Under the pieces are notes generated by a model, which ran no database searches, was not told where the DNA came from, and saw only the letters and a list, made by a program, of their open reading frames with translations. DNA of 64,000 nucleotides. Origin: Bacillus sp. CH140a_4T (lineage in GTDB: Bacteria; Bacillota; Bacilli; Bacillales; Bacillaceae_G). Every line of letters begins with the position of its first letter. Within the stretch, counting starts at the first letter, position 1. The stretch lies in assembly GCF_008923725.1 (NCBI RefSeq), contig NZ_WBPF01000016.1, positions 310,001 through 374,000 on the forward strand. Reading direction: 5' to 3'. Of this stretch, positions 56,955 through 64,000 are shown piece by piece. The position numbers and the translations under genes are program-made.

Positions 56955-58421
56955 ATGAATCCAAATAATCGCTTAACAACAAACCAAGGTGCTCCAGTTG
57001 GAGACAACCAAAATTCTCGTACAGCTGGTCGCCGTGGACCGGTATTATTAGAAGACTATCATTTAGTAGAAAAACTGGCTCACTTTGATCGTGAACGTAT
57101 TCCAGAGCGTGTTGTACATGCACGTGGTGCAGGTGCTCACGGTGTATTCGTAACGAAAAACAGCATGAAGCAATATACGAAAGCAGCATTTTTACAAAAT
57201 GAAGGAACTGAAACGCCTGTATTTGTTCGTTTCTCAACGGTTATCCATGGTCAAGGTTCTCCGGAAACAGCTCGTGACCCACGTGGGTTCGCTGTTAAAT
57301 TTTATACAGAAGAAGGGAATTACGATATCGTAGGTAACCATTTACCGGTCTTCTTCATTCGTGATGCAATTAAATTCCCTGATATGGTGCATTCTTTAAA
57401 ACCAGCACCTGATACAAATATTCAAACGCCAGATCGTTACTGGGATTTCATGACGTTAAGTCCGGAATCTACACATATGATGACATGGGTGTTTTCTGAT
57501 TATGGTACACCAGCGAGCTATCGCGAAATGGAAGGTTTCGGTGTCCATTCATTTAAATGGATTAATGCAGAAGGTAAAATCGTCTACATTAAATATCACT
57601 GGAAACCACAGCAAAGTGTACGTAACTTAAGTGCAAAAGAGGTGCAAGAAGTACAAGGAAAAGATTTCAATCATGCAACTCGTGACTTGTTCGATGCAAT
57701 CGAAAAAGGAAATCATCCAAAGTGGGATTTACACGTACAAGTGATGCAACTAGATGAAACAGATTCTTTAGACTTTGATCCACTAGACCCAACGAAAGTA
57801 TGGCCAGAAGATCGCTTCCCATTAATTGAAGTAGGGACGATGACGTTAAATCGTAACCCGAAAAACTTCTTCGCAGAAGTAGAGCAAGTGGCGTTCTCTC
57901 CAAGTGCAACTGTAAATGGTATTGAACCATCTGAAGATAAATTATTACAAGGTCGTTTATTCTCTTACCCAGATACACAGCGTTATCGTCTTGGTGCAAA
58001 CTACTTACAAATTCCTGTAAACTGCCCATACGCAGCTGTTCATAACCAACAACGTGATGGTGCGATGCAAATCAATCAAAACCCATCTACAATCAACTAC
58101 GAACCGAGCCGTCATGCTGAAAATCCAGTTGAAGACCCAACTTACCGCGATTCAACTATGAAAGTTGAAGGCTATGTATCTCGTGAAAAAATTGAAAAAC
58201 CAAATGACTTCAAACAAGCAGGTGAGCGTTATCGTTCATTCTCTAAAGAAGAGCAAGACAACTTAATTGCGAATTTAACAAATGACTTAAAAGACGTAAA
58301 TGAACGCACGAAATTATTAGCTATTTGTAACTTCTTCCGTGCAGATCACGATTACGGAATGCGTTTAGCGCAAGCTTTAAATGTTGATATTACGCAATAT
58401 GTAGGGAATGCTCCGAAATAA
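56955..58421 (+). CDS. katA: Haem catalase
   Basis: A 488-residue monofunctional catalase that breaks down hydrogen peroxide. Distal His is in RVVHARGAGAHG (about residue 56) and the distal Asn region is YDIVGNHLPVFFIRD; here the residue after the conserved Asn is His, not the common Asn. The proximal haem Tyr is in GRLFSYPDTQRYRLG (about residue 339). Length fits a small-subunit catalase. A PerR-like box covers its promoter. katA is the likely name, but a KatX/KatB assignment cannot be excluded. Confidence 0.92.
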   Translation: MNPNNRLTTNQGAPVGDNQNSRTAGRRGPVLLEDYHLVEKLAHFDRERIPERVVHARGAGAHGVFVTKNSMKQYTKAAFLQNEGTETPVFVRFSTVIHGQGSPETARDPRGFAVKFYTEEGNYDIVGNHLPVFFIRDAIKFPDMVHSLKPAPDTNIQTPDRYWDFMTLSPESTHMMTWVFSDYGTPASYREMEGFGVHSFKWINAEGKIVYIKYHWKPQQSVRNLSAKEVQEVQGKDFNHATRDLFDAIEKGNHPKWDLHVQVMQLDETDSLDFDPLDPTKVWPEDRFPLIEVGTMTLNRNPKNFFAEVEQVAFSPSATVNGIEPSEDKLLQGRLFSYPDTQRYRLGANYLQIPVNCPYAAVHNQQRDGAMQINQNPSTINYEPSRHAENPVEDPTYRDSTMKVEGYVSREKIEKPNDFKQAGERYRSFSKEEQDNLIANLTNDLKDVNERTKLLAICNFFRADHDYGMRLAQALNVDITQYVGNAPK

Positions 58422-58426
58422 ATAGG

Positions 58427-58457
58427 AAAAGACGACTGTTAAACGGTCGTCTTTTTT
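58427..58457 (+). terminator. Terminator after the catalase gene
   Basis: AAAAGACGAC and GTCGTCTTTT pair; an inner GTTAAAC forms the loop. Confidence 0.88.
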
Positions 58458-58494
58458 GCATAAAATTACGCCGGGGTATTCTTCAGTTTCGTTA

Positions 58495-58580
58495 TGTCGG
58501 AATTTGTTGGTAAATCGATATATTTAAAAAATCGTCGATATATCCGAATAATCGCTGATATATCCGTCTAAATACCATAT
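58495..58580 (+). repeat. GATATA iteron repeat, copy 4 (shortest)
   Basis: The leader TTTGTTGGTAAATC is followed by three GATATA units starting at 58517, 58537 and 58557, an exact 20-bp period. It lies between the convergent katA and amt genes. Confidence 0.85.
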
Positions 58581-58608
58581 GAGGTATACAACGCCAACAA
58601 CTACAATA

Positions 58609-58651
58609 AAAAGAGATGCAATCTACTAAGAATAGATTGCATCTCTTTTTT
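58609..58651. terminator. Terminator after amt
   Basis: AAAGAGATGCAATCTA and TAGATTGCATCTCTTT pair exactly around a seven-base loop. Confidence 0.9.
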
Positions 58652-59882
58652 AGTTCACTCGCTCCGTATACTCATAAGCTTTCTCCCCGTGCATCGAAAT
58701 ATCAAGTCCCATATGTTCTTCTTGCTCATCAACCCGAACAGGGAGGAAGAAGTTAATCGCTTTAATAATGGCGTACGTCATTATGATCGTGAATGCATAT
58801 GTTGCGCCGATTGCTACAAGTTGTTTGAACAGTAGAGCGGCGTTTCCGTAAAATAACCCGTTCGCACCATCACTGTTTACAGCAGTAGTTGCAAATAGCC
58901 CTGTCGCAATGCCGCCCCAAGTTCCACCGATGCCATGGCATCCGAATGCGTCGAGTGTGTCGTCGTATCCGAATTTTGTTTTTAAGAAAAAGACTGCTCC
59001 GAAGCATAATACGCCGCCGATCGCTCCGATAAGAAGAGCGGAGAAAGGTGTAACGAACCCGCAAGCTGGTGTAATAGCGACTAAACCGGAAACAACTCCG
59101 CAAGCAGCTCCCATCGCAGTCGGTTTTGATTGGAAGAGCCATTCTGAAAGCATCCAAGTTAATGCGGAGGCAGCAGCGGCTATATTTGTATTAATAAATG
59201 CAGTTAAAGCTACATCATTTAAAGATAATGCGCTACCAACGTTAAAACCAAACCAGCCGAACCATAGTAGACCGGCGCCTAACATTGTGAATGGTAAATG
59301 GTGAGGAGAAGTACCGTTTATGTTTTTTCGTTTTCCAAGAAAAATAGCTAATACAAGGCCGGCCACGCCAGATGTAATATGAACGACGTTACCACCAGCG
59401 AAGTCTAATGCGCCAAGTTCTCTTAGCCACCCGCCAACGCCCCATACCCAATGAGCGACAGGATTGTAAACGATTGTTGTCCATAGAAGTATGAAAATAA
59501 GGAAAGCAGAAAATCGCATTCTTTCGGCGAATGCACCTGAAATTAAGGCGGGAGTTAAAATGGCGAACATGAGTTGGAACATCATAAATAAGTTGTGAGG
59601 AATAGTAGATGAGTAGTCTGGATTTGGTGCGTAGGTAACTCCGTTTAAACCGAACCAATCGAGTGTGCCGATAAGTCCGTGCCAATCTGGTCCAAATGAT
59701 AAAGAATAGCCGATCACAATCCACTGAATCGAAACGATAGCCATTGCACTATAACTATGCATTGTCGTACTGAGTACGTTTTTACTGCGAACCATGCCCC
59801 CATAAAAAAGTGCCAATCCTGGTGTCATTAACATGACCATTACTGTCGTTACAAACATAAAAACTGTATCGCCTGTATTCAT
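58650..59882 (-). CDS. amt: Ammonium transporter
   Basis: A 410-residue Amt/MEP/Rh channel with 11 predicted membrane segments. Signature residues: LMTPGLALFYGGMVRSKN at the N-terminus, the twin-His region around FGCHGIGGTWGGI and the earlier GGNVVHITSG. It imports ammonium at low nitrogen. No glnK/nrgB PII gene follows, unlike B. subtilis nrgAB; if it is PII-controlled, PII is encoded elsewhere. Confidence 0.93.
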   Translation of the reverse strand: MNTGDTVFMFVTTVMVMLMTPGLALFYGGMVRSKNVLSTTMHSYSAMAIVSIQWIVIGYSLSFGPDWHGLIGTLDWFGLNGVTYAPNPDYSSTIPHNLFMMFQLMFAILTPALISGAFAERMRFSAFLIFILLWTTIVYNPVAHWVWGVGGWLRELGALDFAGGNVVHITSGVAGLVLAIFLGKRKNINGTSPHHLPFTMLGAGLLWFGWFGFNVGSALSLNDVALTAFINTNIAAAASALTWMLSEWLFQSKPTAMGAACGVVSGLVAITPACGFVTPFSALLIGAIGGVLCFGAVFFLKTKFGYDDTLDAFGCHGIGGTWGGIATGLFATTAVNSDGANGLFYGNAALLFKQLVAIGATYAFTIIMTYAIIKAINFFLPVRVDEQEEHMGLDISMHGEKAYEYTERVN

Positions 59883-60101
59883 TCTCTCTCCTCCTATAAT
59901 GTTATAAAAAATAACATCAATATGTTATGTTTCATATCATATTCGAAATAAAAAGAAAAATCAACTAAAAATTCAGAAAACTTTATACTTTATGTAAGGA
60001 AATCTGACATGAAGTATTTTGAGGAGAATGAAATCAACGTATGCGATTCGTCCGGATAATTGGTATAATATTCTTACAATTAAAAAACATGGGGGATGCG
60101 T

Positions 60102-61397
60102 GTGGGGAAAATACATACTAGGAAACTGTTCATTTATTTTTGTTTAGCTGTCGTTTTATTTGTACCAATACATACGTTTGCAGATGAAAAAAGAGAGTGG
60201 CGAGACGAAGTTATATATTCTATTATGATTGATCGCTTTAATAATGGAGAACCGAAAAATGACAAACAGTTAGAAGTTGGTAATTTAGAAGGGTATCAAG
60301 GCGGAGATATAAGAGGGATTATAAAAAGACTGGATTACATAAAAGAAATGGGATTTACCACTGTTATGCTTTCTCCTCTTTTTGAAAGTGGAAAGTACGA
60401 TGGATTAGACGTGCACAATTTTAAAAAGGTAAATGAACATTTCGGAACAGAAAATGATGTGAAAGAACTTGTACAAGCAGCTCACGCAAAAGGAATGAAA
60501 GTTGTACTTCAATTTCCGCTTGGTGAGAACGATCAACAAGTCATCGACGCGATGAAATGGTGGATCAAAGAAGTCGATTTAGATGCAAGTTATGTAGTAC
60601 ATAGTGACAAAAAGTCGCGTTCTTTCTGGGATGACGTGCAAAAAGATATGCAAGTGATAAAGAAAGATTTTCGTATTATGACAAAAGAAGATAGTGAATA
60701 CAACGAAAAAATAATAGAAGCGTTTTCTGAAGCGGATGTATCGGTGAAACCTTTATTTGATGTGAGTAAAAAAGAAGGAGAATCCGCTACATTTTTAGAT
60801 GATCAAGATACGAAAAGATTTGCTCGTATTGCAAAAGAGAAGATGAATTATCCGCCATCTCGTTTGAAACTAGCTCTTACATATTTATTAACAACACCGG
60901 GCATTCCGAATTTTTATTACGGAACTGAAATTGCATTAGATGGAGGAGATACGCCAGATAATAGACGATTAATGGACTTCAAATCAGATGAAAAGTTTAT
61001 GCAGCACATAACGAAACTCGGTGAACTTAGACAAACGAGACCATCTCTACGACGCGGTACGTTTGAACTTTTGTATGATAAAGATGGAATGAGTGTACTA
61101 AAGCGAAAGTATAAAGATGAAGTGACAGTAGTAGCAATTAATAATACGAAAGAAACACAAAAAGTTGCTTTACCTGTAAGTACAATTGGCGAAAAACAAG
61201 AGTTACGAGGATTGTTAGAAGATGAAATTATAAGAGAAGAGAATGGGAATTTTTATCTTGTTTTAAAGCGTGAAGAGTCAAATGTGTATAAAGTTAACGG
61301 GGAAACAGGTGTGAATTGGCTATTTATCTCTTTAATCGTTGGTGTGAACGTATTGTTTATTGCGTTTTTACTTGCGGTTAAAAAGAGACGGAAATGA
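60102..61397 (+). CDS. GH13-like (alpha-amylase fold) membrane protein, catalytic residues missing
   Basis: A 431-residue secreted, membrane-tethered protein. Signal peptide about 1-27, GH13 barrel about 34-320, beta-sandwich about 321-398 and a membrane segment at 405-425 with a basic tail. Scaffold features are present: EVIYSIMIDRFNNGE (36-50) and YQGGDIRGIIKRLDYIKEMG (65-84). The four catalytic regions are changed: KVVLQFPL for the DxVxNH region, DASYVVHSDK for the GxRxD nucleophile region, FRIMTKED for the acid/base Glu region and FLDDQD for FxDNHD. So it is likely inactive as a glycosidase and may bind glycan. The GTG at 60102 is preferred, since GGGGG touches the ATG at 60096. Confidence 0.8.
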   Translation: MGKIHTRKLFIYFCLAVVLFVPIHTFADEKREWRDEVIYSIMIDRFNNGEPKNDKQLEVGNLEGYQGGDIRGIIKRLDYIKEMGFTTVMLSPLFESGKYDGLDVHNFKKVNEHFGTENDVKELVQAAHAKGMKVVLQFPLGENDQQVIDAMKWWIKEVDLDASYVVHSDKKSRSFWDDVQKDMQVIKKDFRIMTKEDSEYNEKIIEAFSEADVSVKPLFDVSKKEGESATFLDDQDTKRFARIAKEKMNYPPSRLKLALTYLLTTPGIPNFYYGTEIALDGGDTPDNRRLMDFKSDEKFMQHITKLGELRQTRPSLRRGTFELLYDKDGMSVLKRKYKDEVTVVAINNTKETQKVALPVSTIGEKQELRGLLEDEIIREENGNFYLVLKREESNVYKVNGETGVNWLFISLIVGVNVLFIAFLLAVKKRRK

Positions 61398-61443
61398 GTA
61401 GCGTTTTTTAGTAGTTCTTCTTTAGTTTAAGGTGGTGAGATAT

Positions 61444-61671
61444 TTGCGGAAAAAGAAGTGGTTCGCTCTATGCGTATGTGTTTTTATCGTATTCGTAAGT
61501 TTTTATTTTTGGGACAACCGTGATGATGGGGAATTTGTTCGGTGGGGCGATAGTGTTCATTCTGTTGATACGGCAGTGCTGAAGAGAAACGATATAAAAT
61601 ACAAAATCGAAAATGATAAAGTATACATTCCTGAAAAATCATTTGATAAAGCGATATGGTGTTGCTCTTAA
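61444..61671 (+). CDS. Small membrane-anchored protein
   Basis: A 75-residue protein with one N-terminal membrane segment (about 6-23) and an outer part. It starts at TTG behind AAGGTGGTGA; the GTG at 61432 is within that site. It lies 46 bases after the GH13-like gene on the same strand, with no terminator between, so they may be cotranscribed. No family is recognised; the terminal CC could be disulfide or metal-binding. Confidence 0.6.
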   Translation: MRKKKWFALCVCVFIVFVSFYFWDNRDDGEFVRWGDSVHSVDTAVLKRNDIKYKIENDKVYIPEKSFDKAIWCCS

Positions 61672-61691
61672 TAAATGCGAAATCTCGGTGG

Positions 61692-61729
61692 GACAGGCTA
61701 AGGAGAAAATTTTCTCCCTAGTCTGTTTT
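61692..61729 (+). terminator. Terminator after the GH13-like unit
   Basis: The inner stem GGAGAAAA / TTTTCTCC is extended by ACAGGCTA / TAGTCTGT with mismatches, then T residues. Confidence 0.75.
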
Positions 61730-61734
61730 TCTAT

Positions 61735-61775
61735 GAAGTAAGACTCTCACCTCAAAATGCAGCTGAGCAAAGAAA
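61735..61775 (+). repeat. Degenerate fragment similar to the bcr1 core
   Basis: AGTAAGACTCTCACCTCAAA and the following ATGCAG ... GCAAAGAA resemble the core of bcr1 at 63291-63330 (AGTAAGACC, CACCTCAAAATTCAG, GCAAAGAA). The ends are missing, so this is a relic or a distant homologue. Confidence 0.6.
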
Positions 61776-61815
61776 TGAAAAGTCTGTTAGAACAAACAAT
61801 AATTGCAACTATACG

Positions 61816-61880
61816 AATTTTACATTACATTAAAGGATGAAAAATAGTCTTATACTTATTAAGGGTTACACATTTGAGGA
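61816..61880 (+). promoter_or_regulatory. Promoter-like module A ahead of the RNPP-type regulator
   Basis: About 65 bases with AATTTTACATTACAT, AAAGG, TCTTATACT and TTACA ... TTTGAG. TATACT (61851-61856) could be the -10. A second copy with roughly 80% identity lies at 63168-63235. It directly precedes the ribosome site of the regulator. Confidence 0.6.
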
Positions 61881-61886
61881 GGAAAA

Positions 61887-62768
61887 ATGGAATTTTACGA
61901 TTTGGGTATTACCATTAAAGAACTTAGAGTGAAAAAGAATATATCACAATCTGAATTGTGTCATGGAATATGTTCGCAAAGTCAAATTAGCAAAATAGAA
62001 AAAGGTATGATTTTTCCATCAAGTATATTGTTATATCAACTATCTGAAAGACTTGGTATTGATCCGAATAATATATTTGCACTAACTCAAAATAAAAGAT
62101 TGAAATATGTAGAAAACGTAAAATGTGTAATAAGAGATTGCATAAAGCAAAAACAATATACAGAACTTTATGAGATAGTAAAAAAAGAAAAAGATGAAAA
62201 TGCTTTCCAGACGAAAGAAGATAAACAATTTCTACTATGGCATGAAGCAATTGCTATATTTATGGTGAATAGATCAACAAAAACGGCGTTAGATCTTTTA
62301 AATAATGCATTAAAATTAACGTTAACCAATGCTGATTTTTTATCAGAAAGAGAAATAGATATTATGCAGACAATGTCTATATTTTATGCGGAAAACAAAG
62401 AATATGAAAAAAGTATTGATATATTAAGAAAATGTTTAACTAACTTTAATAAGTTAGATTTTCCTAGAGATAGAGAAATTAAATTAAAAATCATTTTTAA
62501 TTTAGCGAACTGTTTAGGTCAGGCATGCCAACATGAAGAGGCAATGAAATACCTTGATAAGGGCATCAAATTAGCTATTAATTTAAACACGTTATACCTA
62601 TTAGGTGAACTATACTATTTAAAGGGTTGGAATTTATTAAGGCTTAAAGAACATAATGAAGAAGATATTGTTAGTAACATGAAAAAAGCATTATTTATAT
62701 TTGAACTAACAGAAAAAGAGCATTATATAAAAAGGATTAAAGAAAAATATTTAAAAAAACATCTATAA
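61887..62768 (+). CDS. RNPP-type (PlcR/NprR-like) regulator with TPR repeats
   Basis: A 293-residue protein. An N-terminal XRE HTH (about 6-62; GITIKELRVKKNISQSELCH, then SQSQISKIEKGMIFPSS) is followed by a helical TPR domain (about 90-290). This is the layout of PlcR, which binds a secreted peptide in its TPR groove and then DNA. Key contacts are not assignable by eye. In the B. cereus group several PlcR-like paralogues exist; PlcR itself is expected elsewhere next to papR. GAGGAGG is 6 bases upstream. No papR-like gene follows on the same strand; a small lipoprotein gene is convergent. Confidence 0.8.
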   Translation: MEFYDLGITIKELRVKKNISQSELCHGICSQSQISKIEKGMIFPSSILLYQLSERLGIDPNNIFALTQNKRLKYVENVKCVIRDCIKQKQYTELYEIVKKEKDENAFQTKEDKQFLLWHEAIAIFMVNRSTKTALDLLNNALKLTLTNADFLSEREIDIMQTMSIFYAENKEYEKSIDILRKCLTNFNKLDFPRDREIKLKIIFNLANCLGQACQHEEAMKYLDKGIKLAINLNTLYLLGELYYLKGWNLLRLKEHNEEDIVSNMKKALFIFELTEKEHYIKRIKEKYLKKHL

Positions 62769-62796
62769 GTTCTTGGGAATTACTTATACATAGAAC

Positions 62797-62828
62797 AAAA
62801 CCTACAGGGGAAATTCCCGTAGGTTTTA
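62797..62828 (+). terminator. Terminator after the RNPP-type regulator
   Basis: AAAACCTAC and GTAGGTTTT pair, with an inner GGG/CCC; it may work in both directions. Confidence 0.8.
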
Positions 62829-62954
62829 CGCTTATAAACATCTTATTATTTTCTATAAACTTAATTCTAAAATCGTTTTTGAAGTTTGTATCCTTGTTAA
62901 TAATTTATATTTCCGTCTATATAGTATTAAAATTAAGATGATTCGATTATTGTA

Positions 62955-63110
62955 TTACGTATGTTTCTTATACCAAGCTTTGTTGATGTGTTTACACTTC
63001 GCTGGTGTTGAAGTTTTAGATTTATCCTTGAGTGTAGTCATATTATTAGAACATCCTGCAATATGTAGACAGAATGTAGTTAATAAAAACCATAGTATTA
63101 ATTTCTTCAA
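62955..63110 (-). CDS. Small lipoprotein ORF, possible signal peptide precursor
   Basis: A 51-residue reading frame from TTG at 63110. Residues 1-20 are a clean type II signal peptide, with basic KK, a hydrophobic core and the lipobox HIAGC, Cys20. The mature part is 32 residues, Lys/Thr-rich, with a second Cys, and ends HINKAWYKKHT. The ribosome site is weak (AAGTGG, 4 bases off). It runs towards the RNPP-type regulator. It could be a small lipoprotein, or a precursor whose signal peptide or tail is a pheromone; the latter is inference. Confidence 0.5.
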   Translation of the reverse strand: MKKLILWFLLTTFCLHIAGCSNNMTTLKDKSKTSTPAKCKHINKAWYKKHT

Positions 63111-63167
63111 ATAACCACTTCTAACTCTTTTTTAATGAATATTTTTCATAAAATAAATTCCTTACTA

Positions 63168-63235
63168 ATTTTACATTACATGAAAGGGTGGAAAATATTC
63201 TTATACTCATAATTTGTTACATTTGAGCGGGGAGG
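63168..63235 (+). promoter_or_regulatory. Promoter-like module B, duplicate of module A
   Basis: It shares AATTTTACATTACAT, AAAGG, TCTTATACT and TTACA ... TTTGAG in order and spacing with module A (61816). A GGGGAGGGTGATC ribosome-site-like sequence follows, then a frame of only 9-11 codons that stops just before bcr1. No gene is driven by it as far as seen. Confidence 0.55.
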
Positions 63236-63271
63236 GTGATCTTGCACCGATTTTCAAAAGGGCTTTCTTGA

Positions 63272-63426
63272 TTTATCCCGCTTTAATGGGCAGTAAGACC
63301 CCACCTCAAAATTCAGCGAAAGCAAAGAAGTTAGGTGGGGGTCGGGCTGCCCATAAAAGTCCGATTGGTGAGTGCTAATAATCAGTGGGGATGAGGAAAA
63401 CTCCACTGATTGAAGTTTCACTTTAT
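63272..63426. repeat. bcr1 repeat element
   Basis: It is exactly 155 bp, with TTTAT at both ends (63272-63276 and 63422-63426). The inside has inverted pairs GGGCAG ... CTGCCC and CCCACCT ... AGGTGGG, and an AATCAGTGG ... CCACTGATT arm. Length, ends and core agree with bcr1, the B. cereus-group mobile-like repeat that makes TTTAT target duplications and may be transcribed as structured RNA. Confidence 0.88.
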
Positions 63427-63460
63427 GCAAACTATCCGATTGTGAGTTTCCCTACTCGCT

Positions 63461-63502
63461 AAAAAGAAAAACATCCTCTGTGTAGAGGATGTTTTTCTTT
63501 TT
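63461..63502. terminator. Terminator after yajQ
   Basis: A long stem, AAAAAGAAAAACATCCTCT with AGAGGATGTTTTTC, around GTGT, ending the yajQ gene on the minus strand. Confidence 0.9.
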
Positions 63503-63992
63503 AGCGGTAGTTAATGAATTGTACGTCAATCGGTAAATCAGCACTGCGAACTGCTGCGATAACTGCTTGTAAGTCATCACGGCTTTTCGCTGTAACACGT
63601 ACTTGGTCATCTTGTACTTGTGTTTTTACTTTTAATTTCATTTCTTTAATGATGTTGTTAATTTTTTTCGCGTTATCTTTATCGATACCTTGTTGAAGTG
63701 TTGCGCGTTGGCGAACAGTGTTACCAGTTGCAGCTTCAACTTTTCCGTAATCCAAGTTTTTAATTGGAACGTTACGTTTTACAAGTTTAGCAATTAGAAC
63801 GTCTTTTACTTGGTCTAATTTGAACTCGTCGTCAGAAGTTAGAACTAGTACTTCTTTTTCTAATTTAATATCACTTTTACTTCCTTTAAAGTCATATCGG
63901 TTTTGGATTTCCTTTAATGCGATGTTAATTGCGTTTGTTACTTCAGGTAATTCTACTTTCGAAACGATGTCAAAAGAACTCTCTTTTGCCAT
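63501..63992 (-). CDS. yajQ: YajQ-family nucleotide-binding protein
   Basis: A 163-residue two-domain protein of the YajQ (UPF0234) family. Typical start [18 protein letters not shown] and [12 protein letters not shown]; the end [25 protein letters not shown] is also standard. Family members bind nucleotides, and in Xanthomonas cyclic di-GMP. It is complete; only 8 bases upstream are in view, so its promoter is not. Confidence 0.93.
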   Translation of the reverse strand: MAKESSFDIVSKVELPEVTNAINIALKEIQNRYDFKGSKSDIKLEKEVLVLTSDDEFKLDQVKDVLIAKLVKRNVPIKNLDYGKVEAATGNTVRQRATLQQGIDKDNAKKINNIIKEMKLKVKTQVQDDQVRVTAKSRDDLQAVIAAVRSADLPIDVQFINYR

Positions 63993-64000
63993 AGTTAGCA

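Overview
The window is low-GC Bacillus chromosome and almost certainly from the Bacillus cereus group (B. cereus, B. thuringiensis, B. anthracis and relatives). The evidence is a NEAT-SLH protein that looks like BslK, a six-gene gerP cluster of the B. cereus type, a PlcR/NprR-like regulator, and a 155-bp bcr1 repeat flanked by TTTAT. Much of the gene order follows the B. subtilis yhf-yis segment (yhfH, yhfI, lplJ, lcfB ... yhfN ... comK, yhjE-like, signal peptidase, addB, addA, gerP, yisI, yisK, yisL, asnO), so most of it is a conserved backbone with group-specific insertions. I saw no tRNA, rRNA, CRISPR array, prophage or insertion-sequence transposase.

Layout. 0-7 kb: a YhgE/Pip membrane protein with 84-bp internal repeats, small genes, a GNAT acetyltransferase, a DinB-like protein, a frameshifted WYL regulator and a LacI-type regulator with a textbook self-operator. 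7-11.4 kb: yhfH, yhfI, lipoate ligase lplJ, a lipoprotein and acyl-CoA ligase lcfB. 11.4-13.5 kb: a Fur-controlled BslK-like haem-binding surface protein and a TetR regulator with its operator. 13.7-25 kb: phosphoesterase, CPBP proteases, an HD hydrolase, an ECF sigma/anti-sigma pair with a self-promoter, an AraC regulator, a two-component system and a four-gene membrane cluster whose last gene is frameshifted. 25-32 kb: YhfN-type M48 protease, chemotaxis receptor, EamA transporter and three tandem SLH-only surface proteins with a fourth relic. 32-35 kb: glyoxylate shunt aceB-aceA. 36-39 kb: cold-shock protein, comK, a VTT membrane protein and signal peptidase I. 39.9-47.4 kb: AddB-AddA recombination nuclease. 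47.5-49.8 kb: gerPA-F and a Spo0E-like phosphatase. 50-56 kb: FAH-family protein, rocD, yisL, a DUF2777-type protein and asnO behind a sporulation-type promoter. 56-58.4 kb: hemH and a catalase, with PerR-like sites. 58.6-62 kb: ammonium transporter and a GH13-like protein that lacks its catalytic residues. 62-63.5 kb: an RNPP-type regulator, an unlisted 51-residue lipoprotein ORF, a duplicated promoter-like module and bcr1. The end holds yajQ.

Two kinds of non-coding structure stand out. One is a dispersed repeat present four times, always on the 3' side of a transcription unit. It is built from GATATA units at a nearly exact 20-bp period, with 3, 4, 4 and 5 units per copy. The other is the cluster around the RNPP-type regulator at 61.7-63.4 kb, where a promoter-like block of about 65 bp occurs twice, one copy ahead of the regulator and one ahead of no recognisable gene. 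This is the best candidate in the window for a small undescribed signalling locus, but that reading is inference.
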